Below are positions 1 to 11,701 of a stretch of DNA of 64,000 nt, piece after piece. Source of the DNA: Platanthera guangdongensis (Eukaryota; Streptophyta; Magnoliopsida; Asparagales; Orchidaceae); NCBI GenBank assembly GCA_039583875.1, contig CM077158.1, positions 240,979,447 to 241,043,446 of the forward strand. The letters run 5' to 3'. The translations under genes were made by a program, and so were the position numbers. The notes below the pieces were generated by a model. That model saw only the letters and a list, made by a program, of their open reading frames with translations, was not told where the DNA came from and searched no databases. The first letter of the stretch is position 1. Each line of letters begins with the position of its first letter.

Positions 1-152
1 AATTCGAACCGACTCAAGTTGCACCCTTAGAGAAAACAATCTCAAATTTTTTCACGAACAAAGTTAATATCCACCTCAATATATTTTGGACCCTCATGGG
101 TAACATAATTACTAGAGATCGAAAGACGTCCACATTATTTTAGGAGCGTAAT

Positions 153-602
153 TGTTACCGAGCTGCAGCCGGAGGAGCCGGCATGGCATGTGTACACACG
201 AAGGCGGCGGGTTGCGGGCGATACGCACGACGTGGTGGTGGATACTCGCGGCGCACAAGAGCCAGAGGGCGATACTTGCCGGAGAACACACCGGACCCGC
301 ACCACTCCAGATGATATTTTAATCAGTTTTAATTTCAGTTTTATTTTTAGTATTTTAATTATTGTATTTGACCCTTCACTATAAGAGGGGGTGTGGTTGT
401 ACTTTGGATTTTCTTTGGACCACCTTTCTAAGGAAGGGGGCTGCTCTCTCTTAATTCTCTCTAACCCTAACTTTTCCTCTTCTCTTCTCTTTCTCCCTGC
501 CTCTCTTTCTCTTCCGCGCCGCCAGCCACCTTGCCGTCGCCGGGCGACATCAACATCGCTGGGCGATACCATGCCGCCTTCTCCTCCTCCCAATTGGTAA
601 TA
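153..602 (+). repeat. 5' LTR of Gypsy-1
   Basis: It aligns with 6152-6591 from TGTTACCGAGCTGC through the final GGTAATA, with roughly one base in ten different, so the insertion is old. A TATA-like CTATAAGAGGGGG lies near 379-391. The first ~200 bases look like coding sequence because the matching part of the 3' LTR is still read as the tail of Pol. A pyrimidine-rich stretch (430-530) follows the probable transcription start. Confidence 0.88.
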
Positions 603-924
603 TTTTGTCCGACCTGCCGCTCTGCTCGCCGTCGTGTCGCCGGATCTCTCCCTCTCTCACCGATGGCACCCACTACCCGTACCCACAACCCCGACGCCCA
701 CGAGGGTACCTACGACAACCGCGCTCCGCTCGATCGCCTCGACGCCCGCCTCGACGCCCTACCATCTTCAATCGAGGCCCTTATCGCCGGTCAGACGCTC
801 CTCCTCGGCCGTCTCGACGCCATCCAGCCCCCAATCTCCGCAACCCCTCCGTCCGGCTCGACCTCGGTCGATGCGACATCTATTTTGGGGATGCCACCCC
901 CCTTGCAACCACCATTGTCGGCCA

Positions 925-968
925 CCCCCCCCCCCCCCCCCCCCCACCCCCCCCCCCCCCCCCCACCC
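925..968 (+). repeat. Poly-C tract inside gag
   Basis: About 40 bases consisting of C with two interrupting A residues, in the proline-rich part of Gypsy-1 gag. The tract changes the reading frame between the N-terminal and central parts of Gag. Such runs are prone to slippage both in vivo and in sequencing, so the exact length is uncertain. Confidence 0.8.
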
Positions 969-1081
969 CCCCGACGCCTATCGGGCGGACGACACCTCTG
1001 TTGGACATTCCCCCTTTTTCTGTGGTGGATCCTTTGGGCTTGATCGCGCACGCGGAACAGTTTTTCAATCTCAACCTCACC

Positions 1082-2107
1082 CAGTGTTGTACATGTCGGC
1101 CGACATGTCCGACATGTCGGCCGACATGTCCGACATGTCAGCCGACATAAAGGTTTGAGGTGCAAACCGCAACGAAACCGATTTGTTTGACAAAAATATC
1201 ATTTTGTAAAAAAACGGCGATATATTCTGATATATCGATATATCTCTAATCCGATATTTCGGTTATTATATTTAATATATAAAAAAACAAACTTCACATG
1301 ACCCGTATTTTTCTACTTCATGAGTCCATTTCACGAATTCGACATTTCTCGCTCTACCCTAAATTTTACGGGAGAGTCGCTCTGGCGGAGTGGTCGACAT
1401 TCGACAGCTCCTTCTCCGGCGATGAGGCAACGAATCAACATCGAAGGCAAGGAGTAGACGACGACGCCAGGCTTTCTACGAAACGGCATCGCAGGCGAGG
1501 AGTCGTCGCCGGACTTTAGGGTTTCTACTACTTCACTCCATTATAAGCCACCTTCTTTTTCTTCTTCCTTCTTCTTGTTTCTGCGATAATTGAATGTTTT
1601 ATTTGGAGTTATATTGATCAAGTCATAAGATCTAAAAGTTTATTAAACTTGTGTTACTGTAAGCTTCTTACTTATGCTATAGTTAGGTTTCTTTCTTACA
1701 ATAACTATGTTTATACTTTTTCTTGTGTAAATCTGCAGTGATTTTTGTTTCTCTTGTGCACTTTTAACTTATGTTAACATTATTTTGTTAACTTCTGCTA
1801 TAGTGATTTTTGCAATAGCTATGAAAAACTCCCCTCCAACTTTGCATAATTACATGGGCTTCGCCTTTATCTTTCAAAATTATTTCAAAGAAAATGTTAT
1901 AAATACTTATTTGTTTGTAGATTGTTATATTTATTTGTTTATACATTTTTACTTATTTGCAAAAAATATATTTATAAATACTGTTATCTTTATTTAAATA
2001 TTAAAATCCGATATTGTAAAATATCCCCGATATATCCCCCGCAATCCGACATACGACATTTCAAACCCAAACCAACATGAACCCGACATCCGACATCTAC
2101 AACGTTG
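1082..2107 (+). mobile_element. hAT-1: non-autonomous hAT-like DNA transposon in Gypsy-1 gag
   Basis: The ends are CAGTGTTGTACATGTCGG on the left and, reading inward from the right, CAACGTTGTAGATGTCGG. They are flanked by a perfect 8-bp duplication ACCTCACC at 1074-1081 and 2108-2115. An 8-bp duplication and CARNG termini are hallmarks of the hAT superfamily. Subterminal regions hold repeated, partly palindromic ACATGTCGG/CCGACATGT motifs and ATATATCGATATATC motifs. The interior (1320-1530) matches the interior of hAT-2 in reverse complement. No transposase domain was recognised; the open frame at 1298-1519 is shared noncoding sequence. Removing the element rejoins the gag domain. Confidence 0.88.
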
Positions 2108-2682
2108 ACCTCACCCCGCCGGCGGATCGGGTCGGCACGGCCGTGGTCGGCCTCAACGACTCTGCTCTCCACTGGGCGCGTTGGCTCCGGCAGGTCCAGC
2201 CCTCCATTTCTTGGCACGAGTTCAAGCAAGAGATGATCACTCGCTACGACCCGCGCTACACCGGCTCCACCATTGAACACCTTTGTAGTGCGCGGAAAAC
2301 GACGGACTTGGACGCGTACATCGATGAGTTCGTCGCTCTAGTGACGCAAGTGTCGGGCCTTCCGCCCGACCACTATTTGGGGTTCTTTTTTTAGGGGCTG
2401 CTCCCTACCATCCGCTCCCGCATTCGAACTCATCACTCTCGCACGGTCTCAGAGGCATTAGAACTTGCTCGTGTGGTGGAGGCGGACCTTGGCTTTCGTC
2501 CGACCCCACCCCAGGGCCACCTCGCCCCTCGGCCGCAAGTGCCTCGGGATCGGCCCACGCTACCGGGTGGCGTTCGCCCGGGCCGCACTAACAACCTGCA
2601 CCGTATTTCCAATAATGACTACAACGAAATCCGCCGCAAGGGGTTGTGTTTCCGGTGCCGCCAATTGTACTCTCCCTAGCAT

Positions 2683-4703
2683 GTGTGTGCCGTCAAGGAG
2701 TTGCATGCCCTTTTCAGTGACTACGAGCTCGAGATCACTATGGCCGACTTCGACGCGCTCGCTATACGGGATGACGATTCACCCCCACAGGCCGAGGGTG
2801 CGGCCCTCACTGTGCTTGACCTTCCGTTCTTTTCCGTGTGCGACCTTACTGGGCCCCGAACAATGAAGATGACCGGGGTGATCCTCGACCTACAGGTGAT
2901 CGTGATGGTAGACAGCGGAGCAAGCCACAACTTCATCTCGGCACGACTAGCGCACGACCTCGCCCTGCTGGTCTCCCCGTCCCCGGACTTCTTCATCTGC
3001 CTTGGTGACGGCCGCCGCCGACCGATTCCAGGACAGTGTCCCGGGGTCACTCTGTCCATAGGCTCATGTACACTTACGACTGACTTTTATGTGTTTGAAT
3101 TGGGCGGCCTCGATGTCATTTTGGGAGTGGCATGACTCCAGACTTTGGGGGATATCCGCGTGAATTGAGCCGCTATGACCATGTTGTTTCAACACAAGGG
3201 TCGCACATGCCGCTTGGAGGGCGAGGCGGCTCTTCTTCAATCACCAATCTCGGCACGCGCTCTCACTAGGGTTGCGGACGTGAAATTCTCGGCATGGCTT
3301 CTGCCCGTTCTGGCCGAGCCCTCCTCTCCATCCTTGGCCGTGGAATTCCAAGCCCTACTCGAGGACTTCTTAGACCTCTTTGCCGCACCACATGGGCTTA
3401 CACCTGCCCGTCCAACCAATCAACCGATTGTGCTCCAGCCAGGGGCAGCGGATTTGTCGGTCCGTCCTTACCGCTACGAGCACATTCAAAAAGACGAGAT
3501 CGAACGCCTCGTGCGGGAGATGATGTTAGGCGGCCTCATCTGACCCAGTGCCAGTCCTTTCTACAGTCCGGTGCTGCTAGTCCGAAAGAAAGACGGAAGT
3601 TGGCGCTTCTGTGTCGACTACAAAGAGCTCAACAAGGTCACAGTGATTTAGGAGCTGTTGGACGAGCTACATGGCGCCGCCTACTTCACGAAGCTGGATC
3701 TCCGGGCGGGCTACCATCAGATCCGGGTCCGCCCAGATGACGTGTCGAAGACCGCGTTCCGGACGCATGACGACCACTTCGAGTTCTTGGTCCCATTCAG
3801 CCTCACCAACACGTCGACGATGTTTCAAGCAACCATGAATGAGATCTTCCGCCCGGTTCTCCATAAGCATGTGCTCGTTTTCTTTGATGACATCTTGGTG
3901 TTTAGTCGTTTTTGGCAGGAACACCTTGATCACGTGCGGCACACCTTCTTGACGCTCCGGCAACACCAACTTGTCCTCAACCGCAAAAAGTGCTCATTCG
4001 GGGAGACGACCGTGAGCTACTTGGGTCACACTATTTCGGCCGCCGGCGTGGCTATGGACGCGGATAAAATCCAGGCGGTCCTGCAGTGGCCGACACTCGC
4101 GTCCCCGCGGGAAGTCCGCGGATTTCTCGGACTCACCGGCTACTGTCGGTGGTTCATCAAGGACTACGACGCGTTAGCTCGCCCCCTCACCCAGCTACTC
4201 AAGCTCTCAGAGGTAGGCCCCTTCTCCTGGACACCCGCCGCCATGGCGACTTTCTCCGCTCTCCAAACCGCCCGCTTGCAAGGGCCGGTTTTGGCTGTGC
4301 CAGATTTCCAGAAAACCTTCGTCATTGAATGTGACGCCTCCGGCACCGGCATAGGAGCGGTTCTCATGCAAGCCGGACGGCCCATCGCCTACTACAGTCG
4401 CGCGTTCTCGTCAACAATCCGGAGCCACTCAGCCTATGAAAACAAACTCATGGCCCTTTGTGCTGGCGGCTCAAAACTGGCGGCCTTACCTCTTGGGTCA
4501 CCCCTTCGTGGTCCGGACCGACCATAGCCTCTGGTACTTACTCCAACAAAAAATCGTCACTCCGTTACAACAGCTCTGGGTGGCTAAATTATTGGGGTAT
4601 GACTTCACCATTGAGTTCCGTCCCGGTCGGGCGAACCGGGCGGCAGACGCTTTATCCCGTCAACCTCAGGCCCGTGAGCTCGCGGCCATCTCTCGGCCGG
4701 TGT
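2683..4703 (+). pseudogene. Gypsy-1 protease, reverse transcriptase and RNase H
   Basis: Frame 1 encodes an aspartic protease around 2905-3135 (VDSGASHNFIS), followed by two stops (3133 and 3166). The reverse transcriptase (3175-4260) includes [35 protein letters not shown], the catalytic VFFDDILVFS at about 3880-3910 and VSYLGHTIS. In-frame stops occur at 3541 and 3649. RNase H (4300-4700) starts with FVIECDASGTGIGAVL and changes frame near 4455, where YENKLMAL passes into LAAQNWRPYLLG. A TAG at 4703 ends the RNase H segment. All expected domains are present in the Ty3/gypsy order, but the enzyme cannot be made as one polyprotein. Confidence 0.9.
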
Positions 4704-4705
4704 AG

Positions 4706-6371
4706 GACGACGCAGCCACAATACAACGGGAGGTCGAGCAAGACCCCCACCTTGCGGACATTCAGACGGCCCTCGTGGCCAACCCGGAAGCTCATCCGCC
4801 CTACTCGCTCGTGGGAGGCCGTTTATTCCACCGGGGCCGCCTTGTCCTCTCCGAGCATACCCTGGCTACTCGACGAGTTCCATGCCACCCCGGCCGACGG
4901 TCACGCGGGGGCGTTCCGCACTTACAGGCGGTTGGCGGCATCCCTGTACTGGCCCCATATGTTCCGCCAGGTGAAGGCCTATGTGGCCGCGTGTCTCCAG
5001 TGCCAGAAAGCAAAGTATGAGACGATGTTTGCCAGCGGCCTGCTACAACCCCTTCCGATTCCGGAACAAATTTGGGAAGACATCGCTATGGATTTCATCA
5101 CCCGGCTTCCTCGTTCAAACACTTTCGACTGCATCTTGGTGGTGGTAGACCGCCTATTAAAGTACGCGTACTTCATTCCCCTGCGCCACCCATACACGGC
5201 CGCCACGGTGGCCAACGCCTTCATCGCAGAGATTGTGCGACTACATGGGTTCCCTCGCTCCATCGTCAGTGACCGCGACCCCTTGTTCCTCAGCAGCTTT
5301 TGGTCCTCCCTTTTCCGCCTACAGGGTACCCATCTCCGTATGAGCACAGCCTATCACCCGCAGTCTGACGGGCAATCAGAGGTTCTCAACCGGTGCTTAG
5401 AGACATATCTCCGCTGCTTCATTGGAGAACGGCCGGGCATGTGGGCCACATGGCTGGGGTCGGCGGAATACTCGTACAACACAGCGTATCATCATGTGGC
5501 GAACACCTCCCCATTCGAGACAGTGTATGGCCGACCATCGCCGTCTGTGACCCGCCACCTTCCCTGGGAGTGCCCCGTAGCCAGCCTGGCTGACAATCTG
5601 CAGGATCGGGACGTCATTCTCGACAGCTTGAAAAGCCACCTTCGGCGAGCCCAGGCGAAGATGGTCTCCTTCGCCAACCGGAAGCGCCATGATCTCTCTT
5701 TCCAAGTTGGAGAGAAGGTCTTCCTCAAACTTCAGCCCTACCGCCAGCTTTCTGTCGCACGACGGCCATGCCCAAAGTGGGCACCACGTTTTTATGGGCC
5801 GTTCGAGATCATCAGTCTCATTGGAGCTGTGGCGTACCGGCTTCGCTTACCCAGTGACAGTCGCATCCACCCGGTTTTTCACGTCTCCCAGCTCCGACGA
5901 GTGGTAGGCGACCACCCCGTTGTGGACCACATTCCGTCCGACCTCGAGTACTCCGGGTCCGAGCCCTTGTACCCCCATGCTATTCATGACCGTCGACATC
6001 ACTTACCCGGGGACGCTAGCCCGGTAGAGATACGCGTTGCTTGGAGGCACCGCCCGACAAACGAAACTACTTGGCTCCTTCGAGACGTCTTCCGCCGACA
6101 GTTTCCATACTACTGCCTTGAGGACAAAGCCAATTTTCCAGATGACGGTATTGTTACCGAGCTGCAACCGGAGGAGCCGGCATGGCAAGTGTACACACGA
6201 AGACGGTGGGCTGCGGGCGATACGCAGACACGGATGTGGATACTCGCGGCGCACAAGAGCCGGATGGCAAAACTCGCCGGGAGAACACACCAGACCCGCA
6301 CCACTCCGGATGATATTTTAATCAGTTTTAGTTTCAGTATTTTAATTATTGTATTGGACCCCTCACTATAA
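4706..6371 (+). pseudogene. Gypsy-1 integrase with chromodomain-like tail
   Basis: After a frameshift near 4858 one frame stays open to 6371. It contains the zinc-binding H/C region (GAFRTYRRLAASLYWPHM followed by VAACLQCQKAK), the integrase core with IAMDFITRLP, VSDRDPLFLS and STAYHPQSDGQSEVLNR (D, D and E positions), a GPFEII-type C-terminal domain, and a chromodomain-like segment (IRVAWRHRPTNETTWLLRD) ending in LEDKANFPDDGIV. The frame runs about 220 bases into the 3' LTR. This is the best-preserved coding part of the element. Frame 2 holds the short linker 4706-4857 before the frameshift. Confidence 0.9.
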
Positions 6372-6591
6372 GAGGGGGTGTGGTTGGACTTTGGATTATC
6401 TTTGGATCACTTTTCTAAAGAAGGGGCTGCTCCCTCTTAATTCTCTCTAACCCTAACTTTCCCTCCTCTTCTCTTCTCTTTCTCCCTGCCTCTCTTTCTC
6501 TTCCGCGCCGCCAGCCACCTTGCCATCGCCGGGCGACATCAACATCGCTGGGCGATACCAGGCCTCCTTCTCGTCCTCCCGACCGGTAATA
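6152..6591 (+). repeat. 3' LTR of Gypsy-1
   Basis: Partner of 153-602, about 440 bases, ending GGTAATA and followed by the target duplication GTAAT (6592-6596). A TATA-like CTATAAGAGGGGG lies near 6364-6376. It lacks a short ATTTT-rich insertion present in the 5' copy. Its first part is still read as Pol. Confidence 0.88.
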
Positions 6592-6616
6592 GTAATATTG
6601 GAGAAATCATAATAAT

Positions 6617-6767
6617 GCCAACTTAGTGATGAGGGATTTAAGTCACAAAGTCTCACATGCCCCTGGAGTGAGAGATCGTTATTCAGCTTCATCACTAAAG
6701 CCAACCACAATTGACTTTTTCTTGCTTCTCCAAGAGACCATGTTGCCACCAATAAAGTCCCAATACC
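6617..6767 (-). pseudogene. Orphan copia RNase H fragment
   Basis: Read on the minus strand, 6767-6640 encodes the conserved copia RNase H segment, including FIGGNMVSWRSKKKSIV, followed by an in-frame stop and SLTPGACE. No LTRs or other copia domains surround it. It is therefore a short fragment of a copia element between Gypsy-1 and Copia-1, in the opposite orientation to both. The rest of 6597-6911 shows no other recognisable feature. Confidence 0.7.
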
Positions 6768-6919
6768 CAACTATGGACCATTTATCAGAAATCAACATTT
6801 AGAAAACTGGATGAGATCTGCCGGTCGAACCGGTTAGTCCGTGACCTGGTCCCCTTGGCAGTCCGATCTGGTATGGCAAGCCGCTTTTCATGCATATCAC
6901 ATGAGAACCACAAAACACT

Positions 6920-7076
6920 TGAGAGTTATTATACATGTCATATATTCCGCATTTATTTATTGTTATTGTGCGTATGTTGGTTTAGTCCCACACCGTGAGT
7001 CTCGTTCTTATATATCATTGTAGTACCTATATATTCCCACGTTATGGAAGAATAAAGTATGCTTTCTCTCGATTCA
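6920..7076 (+). repeat. 5' LTR of Copia-1
   Basis: Starts TGAGAGTTATTATAC and ends CTCGATTCA. It matches 11714-11870, where the first bases are TAAGAG, so the terminal TG is mutated there. It contains ATATATTCCCA and AATAAAGTATG, the latter a likely polyadenylation signal. Very short for an LTR (about 157 bases), as in several plant copia groups. Confidence 0.82.
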
Positions 7077-7079
7077 ACT

Positions 7080-7091
7080 TGGTTTCAGAGC
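7080..7091 (+). promoter_or_regulatory. Copia-1 primer binding site
   Basis: TGGTTTCAGAGC differs at one base from TGGTATCAGAGC, the complement of the initiator tRNA-Met 3' end used by most plant copia elements. It lies three bases after the LTR CA. The 520-base leader that follows (7092-7613) is C-rich and has no coding sequence I recognise. Confidence 0.75.
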
Positions 7092-7613
7092 GAAACACGA
7101 AAAAAACCTAATTTCTTCCAAACCCTGCGTCTCCCTCATCCCGCTCACCCCGATCGTCCTGACTCCGACCTAACCCACCCCGCGCCGGTTCCGTCTTGCT
7201 CGGCTTAGCGCCGCTCCGCTCGGCATCAACCCGCATGTCGGGCGGCCCCCATACCATCGCCGGTTGCTGAGAGGAGTGTCGTCGCCGTCTCTCCGTGATG
7301 CAGCCCGCTGTCTCGTCTCCATCCCGTCGTCGCCGTCTCCTCTTCGTGATGACGCCCGCCGCTGCCCCCTCTGCTTGCTGCCGCCAGCCTGCCGCTGTCT
7401 CTGCCTACTGCAGCCCGTCCGCCGTCCCCTCTGTGTGATGCAGCCCGTTGCCCCCTTGCTTCCTGCCCCCTCCCTTGCTTCCTGCCGCCCGATTGCCGCA
7501 TTCTCCGCCTGCTGCAGCCCGACCGCCGTTTCCTCTGCTTGAGGCAGGCTGTCGCAGTCCCTCCAGCCACCTCTGCTATTTTTTGGCTCCGGGTTATTAC
7601 GTTTTTTGTCTCC

Positions 7614-8957
7614 ATGGTTTCTCCTTCCCCCGATGAAGCTGACTCTTCGGTGTCGTCCCCATGCGTGATTCCGCCTCAGATAAGCGACTCTCAGTGGTCT
7701 CATGACTTCTCTGGTTCCCTGAAGATCACCACCGTCCCATTGGATGACATAAACTATCTTGAATGGTCACGGGCGGCACTACATGTCATCCGTAGCCACT
7801 GGATGTGTGGCTACATCGATGGGATTGTTAAGGATCCCCAACTGATCCCTCTTGGAAGCGATGGGACTCAGAAAACTCCCTGGTGGTGTCCTGGCTCCTT
7901 CACTCTATGTCTCCGAAGGTTTATCAGAGTTACATGCTGATGGATTCTGCTTTTGATATATGGACCCGTGCCCGGGAGACATATTCCCATATTGGCAGCT
8001 CTATGCAGGTTTATGAACTTACCACATTTTGGAACTACGACAAGGATCTATGACGACGTCATCCTTTTTCTCTGAGTTCAAGCGGCTATAGCAGGAGTTG
8101 AACTACTTCTCCCACTTCACTTCCGCCTGTACTGTGGATGCTGTCCAGCTACAACAACGAGAGGATCGCTTTTGTCTCCATGTCTTCTTGATGAGACTGA
8201 ACATGGAGTTTGACATGGTTCAGACGCATAATCTTCACCGCACTCCGCTTCCGTACCTTCGCGAGGCCTTCAGTATGATCTTGGGTGATGAAGACCGTCA
8301 GAGGTCTCTCAGTGCTAGTGCCCCTTTTGATCTCTCTGCCCTCACTAGCGTTGGTCGTGGCCAAGTCCTCAGCCCTTGCTCGTCTGCTCCTATGTGTGAT
8401 TATTGTGGCCACATAGGCCATATTCGGGAGGTGTGCTTCAAGCTCCATCCTCATCTTGCCCCTCATGGTCGTGGCCGTGGACGAGAGGCTGGACGAGGGG
8501 GTCATCGCTCCGGTGGTTCCAGACCTCATGATGCTGCTTACTCTACCGACGTCTACGACGAGACCCCCCATGCTGTGACCGGGCCTCTTACTGCTGAGTT
8601 GGATGCATTCCGCTGTTTGCTGCACTCTCAGTCTGATCACCCTCCATGTGCTTCCTCTTCCGTTGCTACTGTTGCTATGCCGCATGCTCATACTGTCATT
8701 GCCTCCCCGTCTGAGTGGGTGATTGATTCTGGTGCCACTCACCACATGACCGGCTCTTACTCAGGTTTTATCTCTTACACCCCTTTGTCTGGTAAGGATA
8801 AAATTATTTCTGCTAATGGCTTATTGTCTCCAATTGTTGGGAAAGGTCAGATCACTTGTTCCCCATCTATCTCTCTACCATATGTTCTTCATATTCCCTC
8901 TTTTCCTCGCAATCTTCTGTCTATCAGTGACATTATGCTCTGTAACCTTTTTTTCTG
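7614..8957 (+). pseudogene. Copia-1 gag and protease
   Basis: The ATG at 7614 opens a Gag with the copia N-terminal motif (SLKITTVPLDDINYLEWSRAALHVI). This frame stops at 7940. Gag continues in another frame from about 8098 to a CCHC zinc knuckle (CDYCGHIGHIREVC, about 8395-8437) followed by an arginine/glycine-rich stretch. The protease active site WVIDSGATHHMTGSY lies near 8715-8760, and the protease ends with LPYVLHIPSFPRNLLSIS before a stop at 8956. The zinc knuckle and the protease D-S-G-A are intact although the gene as a whole is not. Confidence 0.85.
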
Positions 8958-9239
8958 ATTCCTGTGTTTTGAACTAGGTACGAAGCGGAACATTGACAGT
9001 GGTAGGAACCGCGGTGGACTGTAATACCTGGACCAACCTCCTTCTCAGGCCCTCTCTTGTGCTTCTGTTACAACTGATGATGTTCGCTGCTGACACCTGC
9101 GGCTTGGACATCCCTCTCCTATTTACCTTCAGAAATTTTTCAATGTTTTTCCCCTTTTACAAACTTTTGTCGGTGATATTTGTGATGAATCTAAGCATGT
9201 GTGCCATAGTTCATCGCATTTAGCTTCTCCTTTTAGCAT

Positions 9240-10085
9240 TCCGTTTGATATTGTTCATTCTGGTGTTTGGGGACCGCCCCCTATTTTATCTACCTTTTGG
9301 TTTCGTTGGTTTGTCACATTCATTGACTGTTTTTCTCATACAACTTGAGTGTATTTGCTCAAGAAGAAAAGTGAAGTCTTCTGTTGTTTTCAGCGTTTTC
9401 ACAAAATGGTTCAAACCCAATTTAAGGGGGTTGTTCGTGTCGTACGGAGTGAATGGGGGGGGGGGAGTATGACGATCGGGGCGTCTTTGGCTCGTACGTT
9501 GCTAGTCATGGTATCATACACCAGACCACATGTGTTCACACCTCTACCCAAAATGGAGTTGCTGAACGGAAAAACCGACACCTATTGGACGTTGTCCGCT
9601 GTCTCCTGAGTGCTATGCACCTTCCTAAGTCCTATTGGGGTGATGCAGTTCTTACTGCTGCACACCTTATCAATTGGCTTCCCTCACGTGTGCTTAGCTA
9701 TGCTACTCCCCTCGCTCGGCTGTCTACCATGACTGTGGTCTATACTTCCCACCTCCCTCCTCGTGTCTTTGGTTGTGTATGTTTCATCCACATCCATTTG
9801 CCCCACCGTGACAAATTGGACCCTCGGGCCGTCCGGTGTATGTTCCTCGGAAACTCGTCCACCACCAAGGGGTATCAATGTTACCACCCTCCCTCCGGGC
9901 GTGTCTACCGTACTATGAATGTTACTTTTTGGGAAGGGGAATCCTTTTTTTTTTCCTATCGACTCATGCTCCTCGTCAGGGGTAGAATACTGGCAATATG
10001 GATGTCCCTCTTCCCCTCCTTCCTTCTCTACCACCATAACATCCTGTGTCTCAGGAACAAGAGGTTAGTAGAGGCGAAGCCTTAG
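9240..10085 (+). pseudogene. Copia-1 integrase
   Basis: Frames around 9240-9470 retain the start of the integrase core (SGVWGPPPILSTFWFRW-like region in shifted frames). One frame from 9453 then encodes HGIIHQTTCVHTSTQNGVAE and [14 protein letters not shown], the conserved copia segment with the catalytic glutamate, then FGCVCFIH, KLDPRAVRCMFLG and a Y-rich C-terminal region. A G-run (9455-9464) lies at one frame change. The zinc-binding part upstream (8960-9240) is too eroded to trace. Confidence 0.8.
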
Positions 10086-10089
10086 TAGC

Positions 10090-11668
10090 TTGTAAACGAG
10101 AGGAGCGGCGGTGATATACGTGAGAAAAAGGAGATATTGGAGTAACAGGCAGAGGAACAAGGATAGGTTGTGGTTCCCAGGACATGGCAGAAAGCATTGG
10201 GTATTCCGGCCTGAACTCAGGCTATGGAAGAAGAGATGTCAGCCTTGGACAAGAACCATACTTGGGATGTCTCGCCCCTCCCTCCTGGCAAGAGGGCTAT
10301 TGGCTCGCGATGAGTGTTTTCAGTCAAACAGAATCCAGAAGGGAAGGTTGAACGGTACAAGGCACGACTGGTTGCTCAGGGGTACACTCAGACTCAGGGA
10401 GTTGACTACCAGGATATCTTCGCCCCCGTGGCTAAGATGGACTCTATTCGGGTATTGTTGTCTTGTGCGGCTTGCATGGATTGAGATCTTCATTAACTGG
10501 ATGTTAAAAATGTGTTCCTTCATGGTGAGCTCGATGAAGAGGTGTACATGAAATTCCCCCCGGGTTTCATAAAAAAGGAGCTGAAGATCTCGTCTGTCGA
10601 TTAAGGAGGTCCTTATATGGCCTGAAACAGTCACCCAGAGCATGGTTTGGCAGATTCCTCACAACTATGCCCAAATTTGGGTACAACCAGGCGCAGTCGG
10701 ATCACACTATGTTCATTCAGAGACGTGTTCAGGGTGTTGTAGTCCTTTTGTCTATGTGGATGACATTGTAATCACATGTAACGATTTGGAAGAGATCGCA
10801 AATCTCAAGTCCCTCTTAGCTGCCGAATTTGAGTTGAAGGACTTGAGAAACTACGATACTTTCTGGGAATTGAGGTGACTAGATCTGATCAGGGTATTTT
10901 TATATCACAACGGAAATATGTCCTAGATTTGCTGCAGGAGACCAGTATGCTTGGTTGTGTCCCTGCAAACTCTCTAATGGAAGAAAATCATGGAATCAAT
11001 GAAAACGGTGACAATGACCAGACCGATGTCACTCACTACCAGAGATTTGTTGGGAAACTAATATACTTGTCTCATACTCGTCCATGCATTACTTATACAG
11101 TTGGCATCCTGAGTAGATACATGCATGCTCCCAGGGCCAGACATCAAGAGGTAGCATACCGCGTGTTACAGTATTTGAAGAAAGCCCCAGGTCGAGGTCT
11201 TCTGTACTCCAAGAACGAACACCTGAGGATTGAAGTTTTCACCGATGCTGATTGGGCCGGATGCCGTGACGATCGGAAATCTACAACATGTTATTGTTCC
11301 TTTGTTGGAGGAAACCTGGTAACATGACGCAGTAAGAAGCAAAATGTAGTGGCCAGATCGAGCGCTGAGGCGGAATACCGTGCTATGTCCCAAGGCATGT
11401 GTGAAGTCGTCTATGGCTGTGTACCATTCTACAGGACTTGGGGTTTCCCGTGACGTCCCCCTTCTCCTTGTTTTACGACAACAAGGCAGCCATCAACATA
11501 GCCCACAATCCAGTTCAACATGACAGAACAAAGCACGTGGAGGTTGATCGACATTTCATCAAAGATCACTTGGATAAAAAGACAGTGGTCATACCGTTCG
11601 TCCACTCTAAAGATCAACTAGCTTATGTCTTCACTAAGAGCTTGAGAAGTGACTTCATTCATGGATAA
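10090..11668 (+). pseudogene. Copia-1 reverse transcriptase and RNase H
   Basis: Across several frames the copia reverse transcriptase can be followed: a segment with [15 protein letters not shown] (about 10420-10460), [17 protein letters not shown] (10500-10550), SLYGLKQSP-like sequence (10610-10640) and YVDDIVIT (about 10755-10780). RNase H follows, with VGKLIYLSHTRP, DADWAGCRDDRKST and, after a TGA at 11325, [18 protein letters not shown]. The C-terminus contains YDNKAAINIAHNPVQHDRTK and HVEVDRHFIKDHLD. Stops and frameshifts are frequent in the 5' half and rare in the last 800 bases. Confidence 0.85.
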
Positions 11669-11701
11669 CATCAAGAGACTTGGACATTTTCCATCCGACT
11701 T

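Larger units (their letters stand above)
663..2676 (+). pseudogene. Gypsy-1 gag, interrupted by a hAT element
   Basis: Reading from the ATG at 663 gives a Gag N-terminus (MAPTTRTHNPDAHEGTYDN) with a leucine-rich helical stretch (RLDARLDALPSSIEALIAG). A poly-C run at 927-966 shifts the frame. The next frame contains DPLGLIAHAEQFF, typical of the retrotransposon gag domain. Coding is then cut at 1081 by hAT-1 and resumes at 2108 (ALHWARWLRQVQPSISWHEF). The zinc knuckle near 2645-2690 keeps CFRC followed by HVC, but a TAG at about 2677 interrupts it. A further TAG stop lies at 2392. The part downstream of the insertion is all in one frame, so decay there was mainly by point mutation. Confidence 0.82.
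148..6596 (+). mobile_element. Gypsy-1: degenerate Ty3/gypsy LTR retrotransposon
   Basis: Two similar terminal repeats (153-602 and 6152-6591) enclose gag, protease, reverse transcriptase, RNase H and integrase in the Ty3/gypsy order. The 5-bp target duplication GTAAT lies at 148-152 and 6592-6596. The repeats start TGTTACC and end GGTAATA, so the usual terminal CA is TA. Gag is broken by a hAT insertion (1082-2107) and a poly-C tract, and pol carries several stops and frameshifts, so the element cannot be autonomous. No clear primer binding site or polypurine tract is visible at the expected places. The Pol C-terminus resembles the chromodomain region of plant chromoviruses; that lineage call is an inference. 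Confidence 0.9.

Noticed and set aside
927..968. Proline-rich protein segment
   Set aside because: It is a C homopolymer that reads as proline in every frame; treated as a slippage-prone tract.
1298..1519. 73-codon frame in hAT-1
   Set aside because: The same region in hAT-2 is broken, and no transposase motif is present. It is noncoding interior of a non-autonomous element.
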